Origin: JBDREC01 sp043820105 [NCBI: Pseudomonadota bacterium]
Lineage (GTDB): Bacteria; Bdellovibrionota_F; JAHFAK01
Assembly (NCBI GenBank): GCA_043820105.1
Contig: JBDREC010000011.1
Span: 1-18,591 of the forward strand
Length of the DNA: 18,591 nt
Direction: 5' to 3'
Each line of letters starts with the position of its first letter. The stretch's first letter is position 1. A program made the translations under genes and the position numbers. The notes below the pieces were generated by a model. It ran no database searches, was not told the origin of the DNA, and was given only the letters and a program-made list of their open reading frames with translations. Positions 7,484 through 17,800 of the stretch are shown here, one piece after another.

Positions 7484-10400
7484 AAGCCAAGCCCTCCTTC
7501 ACAGGCTCGCAAGAGATCATCGAGACTTAAATTTATCAAAACAGCACCATATTCAATTATACTCGCCATATTATCATCAGTAACTCTACCAAGGTAAAAA
7601 CAATGTTTGCTAAATATTTCTTCAAAAGCTTCTTTATTCTCAGGTTTGATACTTACCACAAATCTCGATTGGCTTTCTGAAAATAAAAATTTATTTTTCA
7701 AATCTCCATCCTCTTCAAAAAGTGCTTGTTCATTTAAACTCACTTCAAAACCAAAACCAGTTCCAAAAGCTGACTCACAAAGAGCTACAGCCAAGCCACC
7801 ATCAGACAGGTCATGACTTGATTCAATTAAGGATTTGCTATTTGCTTTTTCAAGATTTTTATAAAGCCTTAGCGCTTCATCTTTCCTAACTTTTGGCACA
7901 TTAGCACCAAGCATATTAAATAGTTTATAAAATTCAGAAGCTCCAAGTTCATTATATGTTAATCCCAATTGGTATATTAAATCACCTTTTGCCTTGAAAT
8001 CAGAACTTATAGTTTTTCTAACATCACTAATCTTTGCTACCATTGAATATAAAATTGTTGGGGGAACAGATATTTTAACGCCCTCAATTTTAAAATCATT
8101 TTTCATTGAATCTTTACCACTTGTCATTGGAATATTGTAAAAGGTAGACATGTCATAAAGGCCTTTGCACATCCTAACAAGTTGAGCTAATTTATATTTT
8201 CCATCTGGATTTTTATTTTCATGATAAAGAGAATCAGGTACACAAAAATTATCATTAACTGACCAAAAAATTTCTTTGTTATTTTCAAAATCTGGTAAAA
8301 CACCACCAACTGAAATTATTTGTCTAATCCCTTCATCAAATGCAGCACATGACATTTCATAAGCATCAATGTCTCCATACTTTGGACAAATTCCATTTGA
8401 AATTGCAAGACCTTCATATGAGTTATGATTAACTCTAATCACAGCTGCATCTTGTGGAGCCTTACCCTTTTTTCCCATAAGAGGCTTTATAACTGATTTT
8501 CCCTTTACCTCATGATCATACTGACGAATAACATCTTCACGTGAACAAATATTTTCAGAAGCAATAAGGCAAAGCAATATTTGATTATAATCAATATTTT
8601 TTTCAATTTCTGGTTCTTTGACAATTGGCTTTTTCCAGGAAGCATTCATCTTTTTTCTTGGAACTGCGTTATGCAAGAAATCAAGGTCAAGCAAAGCAAC
8701 CTGATTATTTTCATATTTAATATCAAGATATCCTGAATCATTAAATTCACCAATAACAGAAATTTCAACCTCCATTTCAGAAGCCAAGGCTTGCATATCA
8801 TCAAGTTTTTCAGGAACGCAAGTAAAGGTCATTCTTTCCTGAGATTCAGAAACAAATATTTCCCAGGGTTTTAAGCCAGAATATTTTAAAGGAACTTTTT
8901 CTAAGTTTACAATTGCTCCATTTGTAATTTCAGCAAGTTCACCAATTGATGAAGATAGGCCACCTGCTCCATCATCAGTTGAACATTTAATTAAGGATTT
9001 TGCACAGGCCTTTTCCATAAAATCACAAAGTAGTTTTTGAGTAATTGGCGAACCGATTTGAACAGCAGACTGAGGAGAATTTTCATCAATTTCTACTGAG
9101 GAAAAAGTTGCTCCGTGAATGCCGTCTTTTCCAACCCTTCCACCTGCCATAATTATCAAATCACCCACATCAATTCTTTTGTCCCAGGTATTCAAATCGC
9201 CATAAGCTGATGGCAGAATGGATCCGGTTCCACAGTAAACAAGAGGCTTTCCTGCATATCTATCGTCAAAAATAATACTTCCATTTACAGTTGGAACACC
9301 TGATTTGTTTCCACCAGCTTCTATTCCTTCTCTTACACCAGCAAAGATTCGCTTAGGATGAAGCTGACCAGGCAGCAGCTTTTTATTGTATGAAGGAAAG
9401 CCAAAACATAATACATTTGTATTAAATAAAAGCCTGCCACCCCCAACCCCTGTTCCAAAAGCATCTCTATTAACCCCTAAAATCCCTGTTAAAGCTCCAC
9501 CATATGGATCAAGAGCAGAAGGTGTATTATGAGTTTCAACTTTCCAAATAAAAAGGTCATTAGCATTTATCCTAACAACACCTGCATTATCAGAAAAAAC
9601 CTTTATGAGCCATTCTACATTCGCTTCTTTCATACGACTCTGAATAACATCTGTTGAGCCTTTGATATAAGTCTTAAAAAGAGAATCTATTTTTTCCGTT
9701 TTACCACTTTCACTATCTTCATATTCTATCAAGGCATTAAACTCTTTATGCTTGCAATGTTCAGACCAGGTTTGAGCAAGAACTTCAATTTCACAATCAG
9801 TTGGCTTTGCTGAAAGCCCCAGCTCTTTTCTTTTTAAAATGACTTCTTTTGTTGCAAAATATTCTTTTATTACTTTCATTTCTTCTAAATTAAGGGAAAG
9901 AATCATCTGCTCTGAAAGTCTTAGCAATTCTTCATTTGACAAGTCTAAGTTAATTTCATCAACAGAAGAATCAGACTCTATTTTAACTTTAGGAACATAG
10001 TTATTAATATCTGGTAGTTTGCCATATTCAAATTTATTGATAAGCTTATTTCCAAGGAGTTTATGACTAATTTCAAATAAATTTTTTTCACTTAAAGCAT
10101 TTTCAAAATAATACAACTTTGAGGTGAAAATATTTTGAAGATTTGTATCAAAGCTGGTATTAAAAATATCACACATTGTTTTTTGAGCTGAGATTCCTTC
10201 ATCATCTGTAACACCAGGAAGTTTTGAAACTAAGATATAGGTTTTAAATTCCTCATTTAAATAAAATGAATTTATAGATACTTCGTTTAAAATATTATCT
10301 TTTAGACCTAGTTGTGCAAAGGTTTGTAAGTCTTCTATTGATAAATCTGAGCCCATATTAAAAAGCTTACTTGCTTTAACTTTACCAGTTTCAATTCCAT

Positions 10401-10494
10401 AGTATTTCATGCAATTTTTTTTTACACTTTCAGCTTCTGAGTCAAAGAGATGGTCCTTGAAGGTTATCTGAATAAAAGATTGAGCTTTTTGCAT
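7480..10494 (-). CDS. purL: Phosphoribosylformylglycinamidine synthase, synthase subunit PurL (long type without glutaminase domain)
   Basis: PurL performs the ATP-dependent amination of FGAR to FGAM using ammonia from PurQ. In the following, residues are counted from the ATG at 10509. Residues 6-160 look like two PurS-like units in tandem, the second beginning at VSKLPGV. Then come AQTWSEHCKHKEF at 245-257, VETHNTPSALDPYGGALTG at 324-342, TDDGAGGLSSSIGELAE near 511-527, TSGKDSM at 796-802 and SHDLSDGGLAVALCESAFG at 898-916, which are the paired nucleotide-binding halves of the family. The chain stops where fused PurL proteins (about 1290 residues) would continue into the glutaminase, and it is longer than the roughly 740 residues of Bacillus PurL. 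The start at 10494 is preferred to the ATG at 10509, because GGAGAAGG lies between the two and suits the second; this gives 1004 residues. The gap to purM is 29 bases. Confidence 0.95.
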   Translation of the reverse strand: MQKAQSFIQITFKDHLFDSEAESVKKNCMKYYGIETGKVKASKLFNMGSDLSIEDLQTFAQLGLKDNILNEVSINSFYLNEEFKTYILVSKLPGVTDDEGISAQKTMCDIFNTSFDTNLQNIFTSKLYYFENALSEKNLFEISHKLLGNKLINKFEYGKLPDINNYVPKVKIESDSSVDEINLDLSNEELLRLSEQMILSLNLEEMKVIKEYFATKEVILKRKELGLSAKPTDCEIEVLAQTWSEHCKHKEFNALIEYEDSESGKTEKIDSLFKTYIKGSTDVIQSRMKEANVEWLIKVFSDNAGVVRINANDLFIWKVETHNTPSALDPYGGALTGILGVNRDAFGTGVGGGRLLFNTNVLCFGFPSYNKKLLPGQLHPKRIFAGVREGIEAGGNKSGVPTVNGSIIFDDRYAGKPLVYCGTGSILPSAYGDLNTWDKRIDVGDLIIMAGGRVGKDGIHGATFSSVEIDENSPQSAVQIGSPITQKLLCDFMEKACAKSLIKCSTDDGAGGLSSSIGELAEITNGAIVNLEKVPLKYSGLKPWEIFVSESQERMTFTCVPEKLDDMQALASEMEVEISVIGEFNDSGYLDIKYENNQVALLDLDFLHNAVPRKKMNASWKKPIVKEPEIEKNIDYNQILLCLIASENICSREDVIRQYDHEVKGKSVIKPLMGKKGKAPQDAAVIRVNHNSYEGLAISNGICPKYGDIDAYEMSCAAFDEGIRQIISVGGVLPDFENNKEIFWSVNDNFCVPDSLYHENKNPDGKYKLAQLVRMCKGLYDMSTFYNIPMTSGKDSMKNDFKIEGVKISVPPTILYSMVAKISDVRKTISSDFKAKGDLIYQLGLTYNELGASEFYKLFNMLGANVPKVRKDEALRLYKNLEKANSKSLIESSHDLSDGGLAVALCESAFGTGFGFEVSLNEQALFEEDGDLKNKFLFSESQSRFVVSIKPENKEAFEEIFSKHCFYLGRVTDDNMASIIEYGAVLINLSLDDLLRACEGGLGL

Positions 10495-10523
10495 TATTGC
10501 CTTCTCCATTATTGTATTTTGAT

Positions 10524-11648
10524 TTATAACTTACAAATGATTGAATCTGGATCCAGGCCACTTGTTTCGAGTTTAACAAAGTTATCAGAGATAACTTGTC
10601 CAGCAACCTGAGCAAAGTAGCCATATTTATGAAAGGTATCAATAATATCATTTTTATTCTTTGCAGGAACTATTACTAGCATACCATTTCCCATATTCCA
10701 AAGCCTATAAGCAATTTTATCTGGGACTTCACCAAGTTTTTGCATCTGTATCATGAAGTCTTGCGGTTTAAAAACATTATATATGTCCGCTCCAAAGCCA
10801 GATTTTTCGAGGACTCTTGATAGATTATCAATGATCCCTCCACCTGTTATATGGGCAATTCCATGAATGGGGATTTTTTTGTTTAAGGTTTTTGTGATCA
10901 CAGGTGAATAAATCAGAGAAGGAGAAAGGAGAATTTGACCCCATGAGGAATTGGTATCCGGTTTTTCCTGTTTAATACTTTTAGCTTCATATGTTTTTTC
11001 ATGCCAGTTTTCTCCAAAGCTTGCTTCCATTATTGATCTTATTTTAGAGAAACCATTGCTTCGGAAACCCTTGCTTTTTAGGGCAATAATACAATCACCT
11101 TTAGATATTTTTGAACCATCTATAAGATCCTGATCTTTTGGCAAGTAGCCTAGGGCAGTAGAACACCAGTTAAAATGCATGTTTTTCCCAAAGCCTGAGA
11201 TTCTAGATCCCAGTTCAGCGATTTCACCACCTGTTACAGTTATTTTTGCAAACCTTGCAGCATTATATAAACCTTCCATCAAAGAATTAACGATCTTATG
11301 ATCCAGATAATCTACATCTAAAATATTTGAAATACTGGTAGGTTCAACACCATTTGCAATTAAATCATCGCAAACCATAGCTACCAAATCATATCCAAGG
11401 GTATTATAAACTCCACATCTTTCTGCTAATTCAATTTTAGTACCTATGCCATCAGATGCTATGGCTATCTTTTCCTGCCCAAAATGAATAATATTAGAAA
11501 AAGAGCCATCAAGCTGTTCTGAAACCATACCCGGTAATTTTTTTCTAAATATAAAAGTACGTTTTGCCCAACTAAACGCTGTTTTTGAACATTTATTACC
11601 CAAATCTATATCTGTTCCTGAATTTTTTGAATCCTTAAAACTAATCAT
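10524..11648 (-). CDS. purM: Phosphoribosylformylglycinamidine cyclo-ligase (AIR synthetase) PurM
   Basis: PurM uses ATP to close FGAM to aminoimidazole ribonucleotide, the step directly after PurL/PurQ. It is recognised by ASDGIGTKIELA at 64-75 (usual DGVGTK), MVCDDLIANGVEP at 91-103 (usual VNDLLVQGAEP), TGGEIAELG at 139-147, HITGGGIIDNLSRVL at 266-280 and YRLWNMGNGMLV at 314-325 (usual FNMGIGM). At 374 residues it is about 30 longer than the common form, and several motifs are altered, such as CDD for the usual ND and an N-terminal extension in place of the short typical start. It is therefore a divergent member, but the glycine-rich and metal-binding positions remain. AGGCAGG precedes the ATG. 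The 21-base gap to guaB and 29-base gap to purL mark it as part of the operon. Confidence 0.92.
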   Translation of the reverse strand: MISFKDSKNSGTDIDLGNKCSKTAFSWAKRTFIFRKKLPGMVSEQLDGSFSNIIHFGQEKIAIASDGIGTKIELAERCGVYNTLGYDLVAMVCDDLIANGVEPTSISNILDVDYLDHKIVNSLMEGLYNAARFAKITVTGGEIAELGSRISGFGKNMHFNWCSTALGYLPKDQDLIDGSKISKGDCIIALKSKGFRSNGFSKIRSIMEASFGENWHEKTYEAKSIKQEKPDTNSSWGQILLSPSLIYSPVITKTLNKKIPIHGIAHITGGGIIDNLSRVLEKSGFGADIYNVFKPQDFMIQMQKLGEVPDKIAYRLWNMGNGMLVIVPAKNKNDIIDTFHKYGYFAQVAGQVISDNFVKLETSGLDPDSIICKL

Positions 11649-11669
11649 ATTACCTGCCTATAATTGTTT

Positions 11670-13160
11670 TCAATTTCCCCAGCTTTTGCTGCTATACTGA
11701 CCATCAGCTCCAGGCATATAAATATCGTGAACCTTTCCTTCTCGAATAGATAGTGCTGAAACAAGCTCAAGCTCTGCTTTTTCATGAAGTTCTTGAATAT
11801 CTTTAACACCTGCTGATGACATGGAGGCTTTAATTTTTGAAATTGTTTCAGGAAGATTGTCCCTCAGCTTTCCTGAATATTCAACAAAGCCTTCAACACC
11901 TTCAACGAATTTTGCCTGATGGTATCTAACCTCTTTCCAGTCTCTGGCTCTTGCTGAGCCTTCACCCCAATAAGGTTTCATAACTCTATTATTAATAGTA
12001 AGTTTTTCTGTTGGTGATTCATCCAATCTTGCAAAATATCTTCCCATCATTACATAGTCAGCTCCCATAGCTAAAGCAATGACAATATCTTTGGCGTTTA
12101 CTATCCCACCATCTGCTATAACTGGAATATAGTTACCTGTTTTTTTAAAATACTTATCTCTTGCTTCTGCCACCTTAATAACAGATGTCGCCAACCCGCG
12201 ACCAGTCCCCTTTTGCTCTTGAGTTATACAAATAGATCCCCCACCCATTCCTACCTTAACTGCATCAGCTCCCCAGGAAGCTAAAGCATCAAAAGCCTCA
12301 GCAGTTATAATATTTCCTCCAATTACTGGTATGTTAGGATATTCTTTTTTAATATAGGAAATTGTTTTTTCCTGAAAAGCAGAAAAACCGTCCGAAGAAT
12401 CAATTGCCAAAGCATCAACATTTGCTTTAACTAGCTCAGAAATACGCTCAGCATAATCATAAGTATTTATTGCAGCCACAGAAACTAGCCGTTTTGCTTC
12501 ATCCACAACTGCAAGAGGATTATGCAAATGATCTTCAATATCTTTTCTAAATATTATATTTAATACCTTGCCCTTATTATTAAGAATAGGCAGGACAGAT
12601 TGGTGAGATTCCATTAAAAGAGTATTAGCTTTTTTCAAATCACTGATATCAACCCCAACTTCAAGTTTATCTTTGCTAATCATGCGAGCAGAAACTTTCT
12701 GTAAACCATGTCTTTTTACATCATAATCCCTTTTAGTAATTAAACCTAGAAACATTTGCTCATCATCAATAACAGGAAAAGTTGAAAAATTAAGACTCAT
12801 TCCTAGCTCATAAACATCCTTTATTAAAATATCTTTATGAATAGTCCTTGGTTCAACAAAACCAGCTTTGTGATTTTTTATGCGAGATACTTCCCTTGCT
12901 TGTGATTCAATGGTTTGAGAACAACAGATAAAAGCAGTGCCCCCAAGCTTAGAAAGCTCAATTCCCATTTCTGAACCAGAAACAGATTGCATAGCAGCAG
13001 ATACTATTGGAACATTCAAAAACAAATTGGAGTTTTTTGAATTTACCAGAGGAGTTGTCAATGAAATCTGATCCATCGAGGTTTCATTGGATGATAAACC
13101 CGGAAGCAAACGAAATTCCATCAAGGTCCTAGAAGGTTCATAGATAATTTTCTTCGCCAT
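11670..13160 (-). CDS. guaB: IMP dehydrogenase (Tritrichomonas-like active-site type)
   Basis: GuaB oxidises IMP to XMP with NAD+, the first committed step to GMP. The barrel is interrupted by two CBS domains at about residues 108-215, the usual site of nucleotide regulation. The IMP and NAD sites are visible: IDSSDGFS at 253-260, GGGSICITQEQKGTGRG at 306-322 with catalytic Cys311, ADGGI at 349-353, MMGRYFA at 371-377, and a mobile flap with Arg412-Tyr413. Ordinary bacterial GuaB has DTAHG and GSICTTR at these places; the DSSDGFS and GSICIT versions, together with SPTEKLTINNRVMKPYWGEGSARAR, closely match the Tritrichomonas foetus enzyme as I remember it. At 496 residues the length is normal. 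AGAGGA stands 6 bases before the ATG. It lies between purA and purM, so both IMP branches are transcribed together. Confidence 0.95.
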   Translation of the reverse strand: MAKKIIYEPSRTLMEFRLLPGLSSNETSMDQISLTTPLVNSKNSNLFLNVPIVSAAMQSVSGSEMGIELSKLGGTAFICCSQTIESQAREVSRIKNHKAGFVEPRTIHKDILIKDVYELGMSLNFSTFPVIDDEQMFLGLITKRDYDVKRHGLQKVSARMISKDKLEVGVDISDLKKANTLLMESHQSVLPILNNKGKVLNIIFRKDIEDHLHNPLAVVDEAKRLVSVAAINTYDYAERISELVKANVDALAIDSSDGFSAFQEKTISYIKKEYPNIPVIGGNIITAEAFDALASWGADAVKVGMGGGSICITQEQKGTGRGLATSVIKVAEARDKYFKKTGNYIPVIADGGIVNAKDIVIALAMGADYVMMGRYFARLDESPTEKLTINNRVMKPYWGEGSARARDWKEVRYHQAKFVEGVEGFVEYSGKLRDNLPETISKIKASMSSAGVKDIQELHEKAELELVSALSIREGKVHDIYMPGADGQYSSKSWGN

Positions 13161-13203
13161 AAATTCCTCTAAAAAAATTTATTAAGTAACATGAACTAAG
13201 CAT

Positions 13204-13246
13204 TAATCACTTACCACTTACCACTTCCTCCTTACCACTTACCACT

Positions 13247-13248
<2 letters not shown>
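13204..13248. repeat. Heptanucleotide tandem repeat (TTACCAC) between purA and guaB
   Basis: The units at 13211-13245 are TTACCAC, TTACCAC, TTCCTCC, TTACCAC and TTACCAC, preceded by a degenerate TAATCAC at 13204. The larger pattern is an exact 18-bp duplication, 13210-13227 and 13231-13248. On the transcribed strand the unit is GTGGTAA. The array runs into the purA stop codon at 13247-13249 and fills half of the 86-base gap before guaB. Seven is not a multiple of three, but the array is outside both coding regions except for two bases of the purA stop codon. Confidence 0.8.
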
Positions 13249-14603
<1,355 letters not shown>

Positions 14604-14617
14604 TTGTGTAAAAGATA

Positions 14618-14633
14618 AAGCAAGCGGTTTCTG
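14618..14633 (+). promoter_or_regulatory. PUR-box-like site upstream of purA
   Basis: AAGCAAGCGGTTTCTG matches the enterobacterial PurR (LacI family) consensus ANGCAANCGNTTNCNT at 10 of the 11 defined positions, failing only at the last base. It lies 15 bases upstream of the -35 box of the purA promoter. It is a GC-richer patch in AT-rich DNA. PurR boxes of this type are known mainly from Gammaproteobacteria, so the regulator here is an inference. Confidence 0.4.
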
Positions 14634-14652
14634 GATAAAGATGCCACTATCC

Positions 14653-14757
14653 TTACAAAACAAACTTGATTCTTCTAAGCAGTATTTTAAAATAGTAAAT
14701 AATGTCAATGTCTTCAATTACTTCAAAGTTTGAAACTGTTCCCTTAGTGTTTTTCAT
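14653..14757 (-). CDS. 34-residue small ORF with a strong ribosome-binding site
   Basis: The frame from ATG 14757 to TAA 14653 encodes a small protein starting MKNTKGTVSNFEVIEDIDII and ending in a basic, aromatic tail with LLRRIKFVL. The first part is acidic and hydrophobic, the last part is cationic and could form an amphipathic helix. GAGGAG at 14769-14764, six bases from the ATG, is the best translation-initiation signal in the window, which argues that the ORF is expressed. It starts 58 bases after the stop of the 1066-residue lipoprotein and ends about 50 bases before the purA -35 box, so it is probably cotranscribed with the lipoprotein. It has no terminator of its own. It resembles nothing I recognise; it may be a small protein or the first part of a decayed gene. 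Confidence 0.45.
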   Translation of the reverse strand: MKNTKGTVSNFEVIEDIDIIYYFKILLRRIKFVL

Positions 14758-14815
14758 GTTTTTCTCCTCGTTGAAAAAAATAAATAATTAATTTCGATAT
14801 AATCCCCTATTTATT

Positions 14816-17800
14816 TTATAATTCCATTTCATTAATTTGTGTAATAACTTCAGCAAGATCAGCTTGAGCATTGCTAAGTTCTGTTTCTTTTTGTGCTAAA
14901 CTATCATTATATGAACCTATAGAGGCTTCAAGTGATGCTACTGAATCAAGATAAGAAAGAAGCTGAGCATTCTTATCTGTTAAACCAGTGTTAGCTGTAT
15001 TAAGTAAAGCATTCTTTGAAGCAAGTGTTGTATTATAAGCACCGATTTCTGCGTTTTTCCCTTCAATTTCAGCCTCAGAAAGCCCCTGAGAAGCAAGCAC
15101 TGCATTGTAGGAAAGTACCGCTGCATTATAATCAGCTTGAACTTGTAATTTTGAAGCATTAGCAGAAGCAAGATCTGCCTCTGCTTGATTTTTTAAAATG
15201 TCCAATGAAGCAATATTTGCCTGAATTGAAGTCTTTTCAGCCAATGTAACATTATATAATGCTTCTGCTGTTGCCAAAGAAGCCTGTGCATTTGCCAGAT
15301 TACTTTCAGCATCTGTCTTTAATAATTCAGCAGCAACATATGCATTTTGAGCGCTTATTTTTTCTGCAAGAGTATTAGCGACTAAAGCCTCTGAACTTGT
15401 TTCAGCTGCCTGAGCAAGTAACAAAGATGCTTCAGCACTAGCTAAAGAAACATTAGCATTATCAAGACTTGATTGTACTGAGTTTACCAATACTTGAGCT
15501 TGAGTAACTAATAAAGATGCAGCTTCTAAATCAGCTAATGCAGTATCAAACTCAGCTTGCTTTGTAACAAGATTAGTATCTGCTAAATTGAAAGCCTGCA
15601 AAGCAACATTTAGTTCGACTGTTCTTTGATTTAATACTTCTTGAGGATCACGACCAGGGCCACCTACCATAGGTAAAACCAGAGCTTGAGCCTGGTCAAA
15701 TAAATTCAAAGCCTGTGTATAATTTGTATTAGCTAGGTCATATTCATTTTGAGCTTCACTTAAGCTACTTTCTGCTGCAAGATAAGTCGAATTAACTGAA
15801 TCGTATGAACTTTGGACAGTTTCTAAATCAGTATTGGCTAAACTAAGTTCATTTGAGTATTGAGTAACAAGTGTACTTGCATCAATAATTGCCTCATTTG
15901 CTGTATCAATGGCAGCCCTTGCTGCACTTAATTCACTGTTATATTGGCCAAGTAAAGTATTAGCTGCATTTTTCAGCTCAAAAGCTTCATTCATATCTGT
16001 AGTTGCATTTGTTATATCAGCTTCAAATTGCCTAATATCTGAATTTGCCAAAGTCATATCTTGATTAGCTTGAGATAAAATTCCGTCTTTTACAAGAATA
16101 TCACTTTCAAAAGAATCAATATCTATTACATATTCAGCGATTTCAATTCCTTTTAATAAAATCAGCTCATTGTAGGTCGATAAATCAGCCAGTAATGATT
16201 CCTGCAGTGAAGCTAAAATATTCAATTCAGCTTCAAACTCTTCATTTGAAAGGCTTGCTGCGCTCAATTCTGCATTTAATAAATCAATTGATGAAGTAAT
16301 TATATTGATTTCTCCCTGAATAATTGAAATTTCTGCTTCAAATCCTGCGATTTCAGCTCTTACATTCACAATTGGTCCTGCATAGCCACCAATTTGGATT
16401 TCCAAATCAGCCATGGATGATCGAATAATTTCGATTTCAAGCCCAAGATTAGAAATTAATGTTTCCAGAGAATCTTTTTGAAGATAAAGACTTGCTAATA
16501 AGTCTCTATCATAAAATCTTGCGATCACATCAAAGGAAGACTCAGACTCAATTATTGGACTGGCATTTGCTATTCCACTTATATCATAAGCATCTTCTAT
16601 AATATTAAGGATAGAAATTGATTTTTCTTCGCCATCAATTGTTGTTACAAAAACAAGCTCAAAACCATCATTTGCCCAAGTATCAGTAATTGTACTTTTT
16701 GCAAGTGTTAGCTCAAACATACCCTGAGAATCTGTTATCAAAGTGTCATCTAGAATAATTTCTTCTTGAGCATCACCTGGTGTTAGTTTTTTAAAGCTTA
16801 GCGCCTGATCTTGTAAAAGCTCTCCATTTTCATCTTGAACTGTAAAGGTAAAAGCAATATTTAAGGAATCATTGCCATCAATAGGAATAGATCTTTGGAT
16901 ACAAGTCTGAGCACTTGAAGCATTATCCCCTGTTACAGTAACCTGAATTTCAATTGTTACAGTTGAAATAGAATCAGAAAGCACATTTTGGCTGGTTATA
17001 ATAAAATTGCTTTGTGCCTGACTCACTTCTGAGGATTCAAACTCAACTAATGAAGCTCCATCATCACTTGGAACATAGATTGTATATATTAAGGTATAGA
17101 TCAAAGTATCAACTAAAGATGCATAATCTGCATTATTAGCTAAATCAGAAACAGCATCAAGATTAACTTCAATTAAGCCAGTAGATTCATTAATTGATAT
17201 AACTTCATTACTAATACTAACTGCATGATCAACAAAATCCACTGTTGCAGCAACATCATCATAATCAACATCAGTATATACAACGCTTACTGTTTCTGAA
17301 AAACTAATAGACTTGCATGAATCAATATTTGAATTTAAAATAACATCATATCTAAAATCACCAGTTTTACTTGTAACAAAATCATGAGAAACAACAGATG
17401 GTTTAATTGTATCAATAATTTCATTATTTGATAAATCAACTAGTTCAATTGCAATTGTATATTTTGAATAATCGATTTCAAAACCGCTGATAGCATCAAA
17501 TATTGTAGCTTGAAATGAATAATTATTTGTTTCTATCATCTCAAAACTCAAATCAACATTAAATAGACTTGGATCTGTACATGCTTCTGAAACACCTAAA
17601 TAAAAACAAAATTCCACAATTTGTGAATCTGCATCATTTATTGCTCTTTCTTCAGAAATGCTATAGGTTTGACCATCAACTTCAATATTAAGAGTAAAAA
17701 TAAATGAATTTGATTTTGCTAAGCTAACTGTTCCCTCAAAAGTAGATTCAGTTTCATTATTGTATTTAAGCGACATGCTACTATGTATAATTTCACCATC

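Noticed and set aside
7480-10509. PurL truncated by a frameshift relative to fused PurL
   Set aside because: The glutaminase is present as an intact gene with its own strong ribosome-binding site and an ATGA junction, so this is a normal two-gene arrangement.
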